A stretch of 6,122 bases of DNA from CAYXUG01 sp964468655 (GCA_964468655.1 CAYXUG010000082.1:1-6122); one strand, 5' to 3'; positions 1 to 6,122 are shown, counted from the first letter of the stretch. The notes: a model not told the origin generated them from the letters alone. Numbers and translations: made by a program.

Positions 1-72
1 ATTCTTAAACAACTTGAAAGTCAACATGTTTAGTGGCTCTTTTTCGACTTTACCCTAAATTAAAACTTATTA

Positions 73-78
73 GAGGGG
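73..78 (+). promoter_or_regulatory. Ribosome binding site of the M6 fragment gene
   Basis: GAGGGG lies 1 base before ATG 80 and 4 bases before ATG 83. The spacing favours the second ATG as the true start, shortening the product to 222 residues. I saw no convincing -35/-10 pair in bases 1-72. Confidence 0.45.
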
Positions 79-79
79 A

Positions 80-751
80 ATGATGTTTGACTATTTAAAA
101 ATTAAACTATACTTAATAAATACAATTATTTTTGTTAGTATTTTATTCTCTGGTCCTTATAATTCCGGCTTGATTCAATGGACTCAGCCCAATGGGGTTT
201 CATTTACAGCGAGGTTATGGGGAGATGAATTTATTTGGTGGTTTGTTACGGATGGTGGTTATCAAATAATTGAAAGTGAAGATTATTATTACTATTATGC
301 TGTTTTAGATGAAGACGGAGATTATACTGCTTCAAATAATAGAGTTGGCATTGATTCTCCACCCGTAGAATCCTTTCAATTGAATAGATCACCCGAAAGA
401 ATTGCTCAAATAGATTCTACCGTTCAGGTATTTAATCAACAATTAATTCAAAACCACATTTGGTATAAAAGTAAAAAGCAATTAAGAGAAACAAATTTAA
501 AAATAGGAACAATTTTAGTTGATTTTACTCCATTACAGAGAAATCCATATTGTTTTCTTGATAGCACTGAAATACTCTATGATTCTACTTACAAAAAAGC
601 ACATTTCGATAGTCTTCTTTTTTCGACAGGTTATTGGTATAATCCGGATTTAGAGTTAGAAAGAAGTCCTGATGGTGAAAGAGTTTATGGCAGTTTTAGA
701 GATTTTTTCAAAAAACAGACTCTTGGAGAATGGGATAAAATAAATGATTAG
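80..751 (+). CDS. N-terminal fragment of an M6-family secreted metalloprotease (3'-truncated)
   Basis: The 223-residue product begins with a signal-peptide-like hydrophobic stretch (about residues 10-25). A block around residues 33-95 matches the propeptide style of M6 (immune inhibitor A-like) proteases: Q-P-N-G-V-x-F-x-A-R (36-45), G-D-E-F (48-51), T-D-G-G-Y (57-61), a run of five Tyr then Ala (69-74), and an L-D-E-D-G segment. Residues 139-149 (NLKIGTILVDF) and YGSFRDFF (203-210) match the first strand and the G-S-x-R-D-Y/F region at the start of the catalytic domain. Family members normally continue for hundreds of residues through HEXXH and often a C-terminal sorting domain; here the frame stops about 13 residues after that motif, so no zinc site is present. 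An active protease is therefore unlikely. It may be a decayed or rearranged gene. ATG at 80 and ATG at 83 are both possible; 83 is better spaced from the purine-rich site at 73-78. The 3' end overlaps the next gene by 8 bases. Confidence 0.72.
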   Translation: MMFDYLKIKLYLINTIIFVSILFSGPYNSGLIQWTQPNGVSFTARLWGDEFIWWFVTDGGYQIIESEDYYYYYAVLDEDGDYTASNNRVGIDSPPVESFQLNRSPERIAQIDSTVQVFNQQLIQNHIWYKSKKQLRETNLKIGTILVDFTPLQRNPYCFLDSTEILYDSTYKKAHFDSLLFSTGYWYNPDLELERSPDGERVYGSFRDFFKKQTLGEWDKIND

Positions 752-1187
752 AATCGGCGTTTTCGGCGGCTCAGTATGTTTAGATGAAATCTTTAAGATA
801 GCAGAAAAGGTCGGTCACCTGTTGGCAGAAAAAGGCGCAGTAGTTTATTGCGGTGGATTATCCGGCGTGATGGAGGCAGTCAGCAAAGGTGTAAAAAAAG
901 GTGATGGAACAGTGATCGGTATTCTTCCCGGAAATGATTGTGATGAAGCGAATGAATATGTCACAATTCCGGTTGCAACAGGCATCGGAAAAGCCAGAAA
1001 TGTCGTAATTGTAAATTCGATTCAGGGAGCTATTGCAATTGATGGGCAGTATGGCACACTTTCAGAAATAGCTCACACTTTGAATCAGGACAAACCGGTA
1101 GTTGGTATTAAAACTTGGGATATTAAGGGTGTTGTAAATGTTGATACACCCGAAGAAGCAGTAACAAAAATAATGGAACTGATATGA
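744..1187 (+). CDS. TIGR00725-family protein, LOG/lysine-decarboxylase-like Rossmann fold
   Basis: This 147-residue cytoplasmic protein has the layout of the TIGR00725 group within the LOG/SLOG nucleotide-binding superfamily. The first strand and glycine loop are I-G-V-F-G-G-S (4-10). C-G-G-L-S-G-V-M-E-A (36-45) is the second glycine loop, followed by G-I-L-P-G (59-63). T-G-I-G-K-A-R-N (79-86) and D-G-Q-Y-G-T-L-S-E (100-108) form the nucleotide-site signature. Arg85 and Glu108 are 23 residues apart, the same spacing as the catalytic Arg and Glu of LOG cytokinin-type phosphoribohydrolases, whose motif is P-G-G-x-G-T-x-x-E. A hydrolase or binder acting on a nucleotide-like ligand is therefore plausible, but the substrate is not known for this family. 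Length is normal. It overlaps the upstream fragment by 8 bases (ATGATTAG) and the acylphosphatase by 4 (ATGA), so it is probably translationally coupled. There is only a weak GGAGA upstream. Its GC content is visibly higher than that of the upstream fragment. Confidence 0.85.
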   Translation: MIRIGVFGGSVCLDEIFKIAEKVGHLLAEKGAVVYCGGLSGVMEAVSKGVKKGDGTVIGILPGNDCDEANEYVTIPVATGIGKARNVVIVNSIQGAIAIDGQYGTLSEIAHTLNQDKPVVGIKTWDIKGVVNVDTPEEAVTKIMELI

Positions 1188-1465
1188 GTAAAAATAAAGG
1201 AGCAAGAATCAAACTTAAGGGAAGAGTACAACGGGTTGGATTCAGGTGGTTCACTGTCCAATGGGCAGAAGACCTGGATTTAGGCGGTTGGGTAAAAAAT
1301 AACTGGGATGGTTCGGTGGAAGTGGAAGTCGAAGGCAATGAGGAAAAAATTGAATCGTTGGTAATAGAGCTGAAAGAAGGTCCCAAAGATGCCATTGTTG
1401 ATGACATAAATGTAGAATGGAAATCATTCATGAATCAGTACAGAAAATTTGAAATTAAATATTAA
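1184..1465 (+). CDS. acyP: Acylphosphatase
   Basis: This small cytoplasmic enzyme (93 residues, normal size) hydrolyses carboxyl-phosphate bonds in acyl phosphates. Both family signatures are present. The phosphate-binding loop is G-R-V-Q-R-V-G-F-R (13-21), with catalytic Arg21. The second signature is G-W-V-K-N-N-W-D-G-S-V (35-45), with catalytic Asn39. The 18-residue Arg-Asn spacing equals that of the classical muscle enzyme (R23, N41). The usual Gly or His after V-Q is replaced by Arg17, a small deviation from the signature that should not abolish activity. E-V-E-G (48-51) and a C-terminal K-F-E-I (88-91) complete the ferredoxin-like alpha/beta sandwich. The start overlaps the stop of the preceding gene by 4 bases, indicating coupling. 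Metabolic role in this context is unclear; the gene is commonly a stand-alone housekeeping gene. Confidence 0.93.
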   Translation: MSKNKGARIKLKGRVQRVGFRWFTVQWAEDLDLGGWVKNNWDGSVEVEVEGNEEKIESLVIELKEGPKDAIVDDINVEWKSFMNQYRKFEIKY

Positions 1466-1480
1466 AAGACATACTATAAA

Positions 1481-3097
1481 ATGAACATTGCACTCTGTCA
1501 AATTAATCCAATCGTGGGTGATTTTAAGCATAATTTGTCCAAAATTATTTCCACCTACCGGGAGGCGGTGGAAAAAGGCGCTGAACTTGTTGTCTATCCT
1601 GAGCTGGCAATTACCGGATACCCTCCGCAGGATTTGCTTTTTGAATCCAGTTTTATTGAGCAGAATTTAAATTTACTTCAGAAACTTCAGGATGAGGTGA
1701 ATGAAGTCCCATTGATTACTGGATATGTTAGAAAAGACGGGGATAAAATATTTAATTCAGCAGTCGTACTCCATGAAGGTGTTCAAAAAGCAAACTACGA
1801 CAAAATTCTTTTGCCGATCTATGATGTATTCGATGAAATGAGATATTTTACCTCGGGAGAATCAACGGTTCCTGTTTCCATCCAAATAGGGGGAAAAGAA
1901 ATAAAGGTTGGACTGCACATCTGCGAAGATTTATGGGACAGGAAATATTCAACAAAAGTTGCCGATGAACTGGTTGAAAACGGCGCTGAAATTCTGATTA
2001 ATATTTCATCGTCACCATTTCACGAGGGAAAACAGTTTGAACGAATAGCATTGATCAAGAAAAAAGTGGAGAGATTGAGAGTCCCATTTTTGTACTGCAA
2101 TTTGGTGGGAGCTCAGGATGAATTGATTTTTGACGGACACTCACTTGCTTACAGTAAGAATGGCAATCTTCTGGGTGAAGGAAAACAATTTGAGGAAGAA
2201 ATAATTTATGTCAATCCAGATTCATCCGAAAATCAGAAATTGAGTACATCCTACTCAAGAGAAGAAGAAATGTTTAAGGCACTTGTATTGGGAGTTAAAG
2301 ATTATTTCCGGAAAACAGGCTACAAAAAAGCAGTTATCGGCCTCAGCGGCGGAATTGATTCTTCATTAACCGCATGCATTGCAAAAGAAGCGCTGTGCGA
2401 AAAAAATGTTACCTGCTTGTTAATGCCTTCCAGATTTAGTTCTGATCACTCTATTTCCGATTCGCAGAAGCTCTGCAGAAATCTTGGAATTCAAGCCATT
2501 GAAATCAGGATTGATTCTATTTTAGAAGAATATGAGGTGTTGTTTAAGAGTCAGTTTTCAGATCAATCCCGGGATATAACAGAAGAAAATATTCAAGCCC
2601 GTATTCGGGGAAATCTGCTGATGGCATATTCGAATAAAAAAAATGTACTTCTGCTGTCAACGGGAAATAAGACAGAACTAGCCCTCGGATATTGTACGCT
2701 TTACGGTGATATGAGCGGAGGATTAGCAGTCATCAGTGATTTGAGCAAAACAGATGTTTATGCAGTCGCAAAGTGGGTTAATGAATCTTTTGGAAGCGAA
2801 ATAATCCCTCAAAATGTGTTTGATAAACCACCATCAGCAGAATTGTCTGAGGATCAGGTTGATCCCTTCGATTATAATATTGTCAGTCCATTGGTGGATG
2901 AAATTGTTGAAAATCATAAATCAAAAAATGATCTGATTAAAATGGGATATAATAAAGAATTGGTGGATCAAATTTATCATCTGGTTCACCGTTCGGAATT
3001 CAAGCGGCGACAGGCAGCTCCGGGACTTAGAGTCAGCGCAAAAGCATTCGGCATGGGAAGACGCTATCCAATCATTAACCACTATAAAGGAAACTGA
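1481..3097 (+). CDS. nadE: Glutamine-dependent NAD+ synthetase
   Basis: This 538-residue cytoplasmic enzyme makes NAD+ from nicotinic acid adenine dinucleotide, ATP and glutamine, the last step of NAD biosynthesis. The N-terminal nitrilase-type glutaminase domain (about 1-250) has the complete triad: Glu41 in Y-P-E-L-A-I-T-G-Y-P, Lys108 in Y-D-K-I-L-L-P, and nucleophile Cys148 in H-I-C-E-D-L-W. The C-terminal synthetase domain (about 265-538) has the ATP PP-loop S-G-G-I-D-S-S (289-295) and the S-T-G-N-K-T-E-L-A-L-G-Y block (from 393) running into T-L-Y-G-D-M-S-G-G. Near the end are K-P-P-S-A-E-L and the terminal K-R-R-Q-A-A-P-G-L segment. Length fits the compact bacterial two-domain form, which uses glutamine directly; both active sites look intact. 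In the P-S-A-E-L loop the following Arg common in relatives is absent (S-E-D-Q). The gene starts 15 bases after acyP with no clear Shine-Dalgarno, and ends 4 bases before the next start. Confidence 0.96.
   Translation: MNIALCQINPIVGDFKHNLSKIISTYREAVEKGAELVVYPELAITGYPPQDLLFESSFIEQNLNLLQKLQDEVNEVPLITGYVRKDGDKIFNSAVVLHEGVQKANYDKILLPIYDVFDEMRYFTSGESTVPVSIQIGGKEIKVGLHICEDLWDRKYSTKVADELVENGAEILINISSSPFHEGKQFERIALIKKKVERLRVPFLYCNLVGAQDELIFDGHSLAYSKNGNLLGEGKQFEEEIIYVNPDSSENQKLSTSYSREEEMFKALVLGVKDYFRKTGYKKAVIGLSGGIDSSLTACIAKEALCEKNVTCLLMPSRFSSDHSISDSQKLCRNLGIQAIEIRIDSILEEYEVLFKSQFSDQSRDITEENIQARIRGNLLMAYSNKKNVLLLSTGNKTELALGYCTLYGDMSGGLAVISDLSKTDVYAVAKWVNESFGSEIIPQNVFDKPPSAELSEDQVDPFDYNIVSPLVDEIVENHKSKNDLIKMGYNKELVDQIYHLVHRSEFKRRQAAPGLRVSAKAFGMGRRYPIINHYKGN
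3086..3091 (+). promoter_or_regulatory. Ribosome binding site supporting the TTG start at 3102
   Basis: AAAGGA lies inside the end of nadE, 10 bases before TTG 3102. The next ATG in frame (3189) would remove the signal peptide, so the TTG start is preferred. Confidence 0.5.
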
Positions 3098-3101
3098 AAT
3101 T

Positions 3102-3542
3102 TTGAACCGAATCATTTCAACTTTCATCTTTCTTGTTTCAAGTTTCCTCCTCAGCCAGTCTCCGCTGGATAAAACGTATTGGGAATCCATGAATCAGACA
3201 GAAAAATTTTCATTTATTCAGGGATTCTTAACCGCTATACACGAAAGCACAGTTATATTAAAAAATGAAGTAAATGAACGACTCTCCCACGATCCCTATT
3301 GGAGGCCACCTCTGGAATTGGACAGAACAGCCAGAAAATTGAAAGATTATCTGCATACTGATCCAGACTACGACTACACCCAGTTAACAAATCTCATAGA
3401 TATTTTTTATACAAATCCTGATAACAATAACATTGATCTTTTAACAGCAATTAAAATTTTGGTGCTTCATGAAAATGGAAAGAAACAGCACGCAAATGAA
3501 ATGCTGTTGATGAAACAGAAGGAGTACCTAAAAGACAATTAA
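3102..3542 (+). CDS. Exported small helical protein, Rap1a/Tai-like
   Basis: The 146-residue product has a clear N-terminal signal peptide: Arg3, a hydrophobic core at about 4-17, then S-Q-S, with cleavage probably near 18-20. No lipobox cysteine is present, so it is expected in the periplasm. The mature part is predicted mostly helical. Two segments recall the Rap1a/Tai family: Y-W-E-S-M-N-Q-T-E-K-F-S-F-I-Q-G-F (26-42, like W-x-x-L-x-x-x-x-K-x-x-Y-x-x-G-F) and L-I-D-I-F-Y-T-N-P-D-N-N-N-I (98-111), followed by T-A-I-K-I-L, like the F-Y-x-D-P-x-N-x-x-I segment of that fold. Known members include type VI secretion immunity proteins, but many are uncharacterised and no toxin gene is visible here, so immunity should not be assumed. 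The protein has no cysteine. It starts with TTG 4 bases after nadE and ends 1 base before the comEC reading frame, so it is probably co-transcribed with both. Assignment is by motif memory only. Confidence 0.7.
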   Translation: MNRIISTFIFLVSSFLLSQSPLDKTYWESMNQTEKFSFIQGFLTAIHESTVILKNEVNERLSHDPYWRPPLELDRTARKLKDYLHTDPDYDYTQLTNLIDIFYTNPDNNNIDLLTAIKILVLHENGKKQHANEMLLMKQKEYLKDN

Positions 3543-3543
3543 T

Positions 3544-5928
3544 TTGTCTTTATTAGATTACCATCGGAGGGCTCCCATGGGGTCCTTTGCAATCCTTTTT
3601 TCTCTCGGAATTTTATTCCAACATTTTCTTTATCTTCCAATTCTTTTAATCCCGCTTATCGTTGTTTTCTTGACAATTGTAGTTTGGAATCCAAATCAAA
3701 AAACCGATATCTTATTACTACTATGTATGCTCGTCCTTCTTTGCGGGATGTTCAGGGTTTCCCTTACTCAGGAAAAAGTAAGACAGATTGAATCTATTAC
3801 CAGTTCATTTCATAATTCAGAAGTGTTGATATCAGGATTAATTACGGATGAGAAAAAAGTAAAAAATGGATTAAGAATTAAGATTGAAATAGATCAGATT
3901 AAAAATGAGAATTACTCCTGGGATGGGTATGGGAAATTACATTTATATGTGGAAGACAGATTTAATTATGAAAAGGGCAGTACCATTCAGGTTGATGGGA
4001 TTTTCAGTGAAATAAAAGGTCCCAGAAATCCCGGTGATTTTGATTTTAAATCTTTTTACCAAAAGCAGAATGTCTGGGGAAATATTTATACCAATAAAAA
4101 CTCAACGATAAAACTCCTTAGCACGGGCAGCCAATCTCAACTTAACGAATGGCTGAATAATTTACGGAATTCAATGAGTGAATTGTTTATGAACCATGTT
4201 GGCGGAGACGCATCCAAACTGGTGACGGCACTCATTGTGGGATTGAGGGAGGGAGTTCCCAAAGAGATAAAACAGGATTTCGCGGATACAGGAGTCATTC
4301 ATGTGTTGGCTGTTTCCGGACTCCATGTTGGATATGTCCTAATAATTGTTACCTTTCTTGTTGGGTTAATAAAATTACCTTTTGAGTGGAAAAAAATTCT
4401 CGTTGTATTAATTCTCATATTTTATGCCGTTTTAACCGGGGGAAAACCAAGTGTTTGGCGCGCAACACTCATGGCATCTCTTTATGTGTTGGCGCCACTG
4501 GTAAACAGGGATGTCAATTTATGGAATATAATAGGTGTGTCCGCACTCGGTTTGCTTATCTATAAACCAGTTTACCTTTTCGATCTTGGTTTTCTTCTTT
4601 CTTTTACGGCGGTTATGTCTATTGTGTTTTTTATGGATCTAATTCAGAAAATAGTGCCTGAAAAATTCCAATTTAAAAATATATCTAATAAACCGGTTAA
4701 ATATACATGGGGACTTTTTCTCGTCTCGCTGTCCGCCCAAATTGGAACACTACCCTTTATCATGTTCTATTTTGATCGTATTCCAGTCATTTCACTCATA
4801 GCTAATGTAATCATTGTTCCGTTGATTGCATTTATTGTTGGTTCCGGATTTGCTATCCTATTGCTTGGAAGTTGGATACCTTTTACTGGATGGATAATTG
4901 GCAATTTTGCCTGGGGATTATCAAATATTGTATTTTTTCTTACTCACACCTTTGCACAATTACCCATTTCATTTGTTGAAGTGTCTTCAATATCACTGTT
5001 GAATTTGATTCAGTACGTTCTTGTTGTTTCGACACTATTTTTATTTTGTCGAAAAATGACATGGAAAAAAGGTGTGCTCTCTTTATTATTGTTGATAAAT
5101 AGTGTAATCTGGTCATTGACACTTGAAAAACGGGAAATAGATGTCATCTTTCTGGATGTAGGGCAGGGTGATGCCGCAATAGTAAGAATTCCGAATCAGA
5201 CGAAAAATGATTTTGTTATCCTTATTGATGCGGGGATGAAAAATTTTAGAATAGACTATGGTGAAAAAGTAGTTGTTCCTGTACTCAAACATTTAGGTGT
5301 TGATGAAATTGACTTGATTGTTATGTCCCACCCGCATAGTGACCATATTGGCGGAATTTCTTCCGTTATTTCTCAATTTCCTGTAAAAGAGATCTGGGAC
5401 TCCCATTCCGAATACAATTCAAAACTCGTTCAAAATTTGAAAGCAAAAATTGACGGAAATGAGATTCTCTATACCATAGTGGATGAAGGTGTAATCAGAA
5501 GTGAAGATAGCCACACACAGTTGATAGTCTTTCATCCTGACAGCATATTTTGCAGTGTGGAAAATAATGTGAACAATGAAAGTATAGTTTTCAAATTAAA
5601 TTATGGTGATGCCTCAATTTTATTTTCAGGCGACCTTGAAGAAGAAGGAGACGAATATATCCTCCATTATAAAGATTTGCTGGAATCTGACATTCTAAAA
5701 GTTGGTCATCACGGTTCCATTACCAGTTCGACGCTACCGTTTCTCAATGCTGTTGATCCCCAAATTGCAGTTATTTCAGTTGGCGAAAGAAATAAATTCG
5801 GTCATCCATCGGGGATTGTTTTGGATCGATTGAATTCATTGGATATTGAAATCCATCGAACGGATATGGAAGGGGCAGTATGGTTCAAGTCCGATGGAAA
5901 GAATATCTGGAAATATGATTGGAGATGA
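3544..5928 (+). CDS. comEC: ComEC/Rec2 DNA-uptake channel protein
   Basis: This inner-membrane protein carries single-stranded DNA into the cytoplasm during natural transformation. With 794 residues it is full length for the family. Order of parts: two or three N-terminal membrane segments (about 15-75); a soluble OB-like DUF4131 region (about 90-195); the Competence domain with many membrane helices (about 215-525), including V-S-G-L-H-V-G (257-263); and a C-terminal metallo-beta-lactamase-like domain (about 530-794). That last domain is intact: L-D-V-G-Q-G-D-A near 537-544, the metal motif H-P-H-S-D-H (596-601), G-D-L with Asp697, G-H-H-G-S (721-725) and G-H-P-S-G with His754. A nuclease-type site is therefore retained. 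The start is uncertain. TTG 3544 follows the preceding stop by one base and keeps the R-R-A-P segment that resembles the family N-terminus. ATG 3577, 11 codons later, has a much better Shine-Dalgarno (GGAGG, 6 bases away) and would give 783 residues. No other competence gene is in the window. Confidence 0.95.
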   Translation: MSLLDYHRRAPMGSFAILFSLGILFQHFLYLPILLIPLIVVFLTIVVWNPNQKTDILLLLCMLVLLCGMFRVSLTQEKVRQIESITSSFHNSEVLISGLITDEKKVKNGLRIKIEIDQIKNENYSWDGYGKLHLYVEDRFNYEKGSTIQVDGIFSEIKGPRNPGDFDFKSFYQKQNVWGNIYTNKNSTIKLLSTGSQSQLNEWLNNLRNSMSELFMNHVGGDASKLVTALIVGLREGVPKEIKQDFADTGVIHVLAVSGLHVGYVLIIVTFLVGLIKLPFEWKKILVVLILIFYAVLTGGKPSVWRATLMASLYVLAPLVNRDVNLWNIIGVSALGLLIYKPVYLFDLGFLLSFTAVMSIVFFMDLIQKIVPEKFQFKNISNKPVKYTWGLFLVSLSAQIGTLPFIMFYFDRIPVISLIANVIIVPLIAFIVGSGFAILLLGSWIPFTGWIIGNFAWGLSNIVFFLTHTFAQLPISFVEVSSISLLNLIQYVLVVSTLFLFCRKMTWKKGVLSLLLLINSVIWSLTLEKREIDVIFLDVGQGDAAIVRIPNQTKNDFVILIDAGMKNFRIDYGEKVVVPVLKHLGVDEIDLIVMSHPHSDHIGGISSVISQFPVKEIWDSHSEYNSKLVQNLKAKIDGNEILYTIVDEGVIRSEDSHTQLIVFHPDSIFCSVENNVNNESIVFKLNYGDASILFSGDLEEEGDEYILHYKDLLESDILKVGHHGSITSSTLPFLNAVDPQIAVISVGERNKFGHPSGIVLDRLNSLDIEIHRTDMEGAVWFKSDGKNIWKYDWR
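3566..3570 (+). promoter_or_regulatory. Strong Shine-Dalgarno candidate for an internal comEC start
   Basis: GGAGG sits 6 bases before ATG 3577, the best-spaced such site in the window. If the TTG at 3544 is used instead, the same bases fall in consecutive CGG-AGG arginine codons, which are unusual in this AT-rich sequence. The other candidate, AGAAGGAG at 3517-3524, is 19 bases from the TTG and so poorly placed. Confidence 0.4.
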
Positions 5929-5937
5929 CTGGGGTTT

Positions 5938-5967
5938 TGAAACAATTTCGCTTCCCTCATTGTTTCA
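5938..5967 (+). repeat. 9-bp inverted repeat just after comEC (possible weak terminator)
   Basis: TGAAACAAT (5938-5946) pairs perfectly with ATTGTTTCA (5959-5967) around a 12-base loop. It starts 10 bases after the comEC stop, where a transcript end would be expected. The stem is AT-rich (3 of 9 pairs are G-C) and only a mixed pyrimidine stretch follows, not a T run, so a classical intrinsic terminator is not well supported. Confidence 0.45.
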
Positions 5968-6006
5968 CTCCTATCTTTCCATTTCTTCATTTCGCTCGAA
6001 ACAATG
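5958..6006 (+). repeat. Second, overlapping 9-bp inverted repeat
   Basis: CATTGTTTC (5958-5966) pairs perfectly with GAAACAATG (5998-6006) across a 31-base spacer. It uses the same right arm as the hairpin at 5938-5967, so the two structures exclude each other. The 8-mer ATTTCGCT also occurs twice nearby (5945-5952 and 5989-5996). The tract looks like a small repeat cluster, possibly remains of an intergenic repeat element. Confidence 0.45.
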
Positions 6007-6060
6007 CTTAATTATTAATCAGAGTAAATCTGCGTCCTAATTTCTAATTTCAAAAAAAAG

Positions 6061-6122
6061 TCGGGTCAAGTGTCTTACCATAGACATGGTTTACAGTTTT
6101 GGGAGTTAAAGAAGCCATGGAA
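6061..6122 (+). other. Possible mobile-element end or leader of a gene running off the window
   Basis: After an eight-A run (6052-6059) the sequence contains nested short inverted repeats: TGTCT/AGACA (6071-6075 and 6082-6086) and ACCAT/ATGGT (6077-6081 and 6086-6090). GGGAG (6101-6105) and AAAGAAG (6108-6114) precede an ATG at 6117 that opens a frame off the window end. The layout of a TGT-starting, repeat-containing leader followed by a ribosome binding site recalls the left end of some DDE-transposase insertion sequences (IS481/IS3-like). Only two codons of the putative gene are visible, so this is a weak inference. Confidence 0.2.

Noticed and set aside
1..27. Possible divergent gene starting at the minus-strand ATG (27-25) and leaving the window
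   Set aside because: Only nine codons are visible and no convincing ribosome binding site precedes them.
1..79. Promoter for the first gene (TTGAAA at 14-19, TAAATT at 56-61)
   Set aside because: The spacing between the two boxes is far too long and no other pair fits either a sigma-70 or a Bacteroidetes-type consensus.
284..301. Run of five tyrosine codons as a possible repeat or recoding site
   Set aside because: Aromatic runs at this place are expected in M6 propeptide-like sequence (Y-Y-x-Y-A), and mixed TAT/TAC codons argue against slippage.
1123..1431. 102-residue minus-strand frame opposite the acylphosphatase
   Set aside because: It lies antisense to a well-recognised gene, and its product is low-complexity (Ser/Pro/Leu-rich) with no recognisable motif.
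2921..3190. 89-residue minus-strand frame across the nadE end and next gene start
   Set aside because: It overlaps two supported + strand genes antisense, and has no motif or ribosome binding site.
3102..5928. Toxin-immunity or defence cassette formed by the Rap1a/Tai-like gene and comEC
   Set aside because: ComEC carries all normal competence features and no effector gene is present, so a defence reading has no support.
5846..6040. 64-residue + strand frame overlapping the comEC 3' end
   Set aside because: It is mostly out of frame within conserved ComEC sequence; the remainder crosses the repeat tract and resembles nothing known.

Overview
The window reads like a chromosomal housekeeping segment of an AT-rich, Gram-negative-type bacterium. 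The style of the M6-protease-like propeptide and of the NadE and ComEC proteins suggests the FCB group, possibly Marinimicrobia/Neomarinimicrobiota. That placement is an inference from protein flavour and cannot be proven here. All recognisable genes lie on the + strand and are tightly packed.

Layout. Bases 1-79 hold a short leader with a purine-rich ribosome binding site. Bases 80-751 encode the N-terminal third or less of a secreted M6-family (immune inhibitor A-like) metalloprotease; it stops before the zinc-binding HEXXH region and looks 3'-truncated. The stop overlaps by 8 bases the start of a TIGR00725/LOG-like Rossmann protein (744-1187). That gene overlaps by 4 bases an acylphosphatase (1184-1465). 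After 15 bases comes glutamine-dependent NAD+ synthetase NadE (1481-3097). Four bases later is a small exported helical protein resembling the Rap1a/Tai fold (3102-3542), and one base after that is the DNA-uptake channel protein ComEC/Rec2 (3544-5928). The last 194 bases (5929-6122) are non-coding. They hold overlapping, mutually exclusive inverted repeats and, at the edge, sequence that may be the left end of a mobile element or the leader of a new gene.

How the genes work together. Spacing from 744 to 5928 (overlaps of 4 bases, gaps of 15, 4 and 1 bases, no internal terminator seen) argues for one transcript. The products do not form one pathway: nucleotide/NAD metabolism (TIGR00725 protein, NadE), acyl-phosphate hydrolysis (acylphosphatase) and DNA uptake (ComEC). 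The most notable points are the truncated M6 gene joined directly to the operon with a change in base composition at the join, the Rap1a/Tai-like exported protein next to comEC, and the repeat-rich tail. I found no CRISPR array, tRNA, rRNA or clear phage or defence module, and I do not claim a new system.
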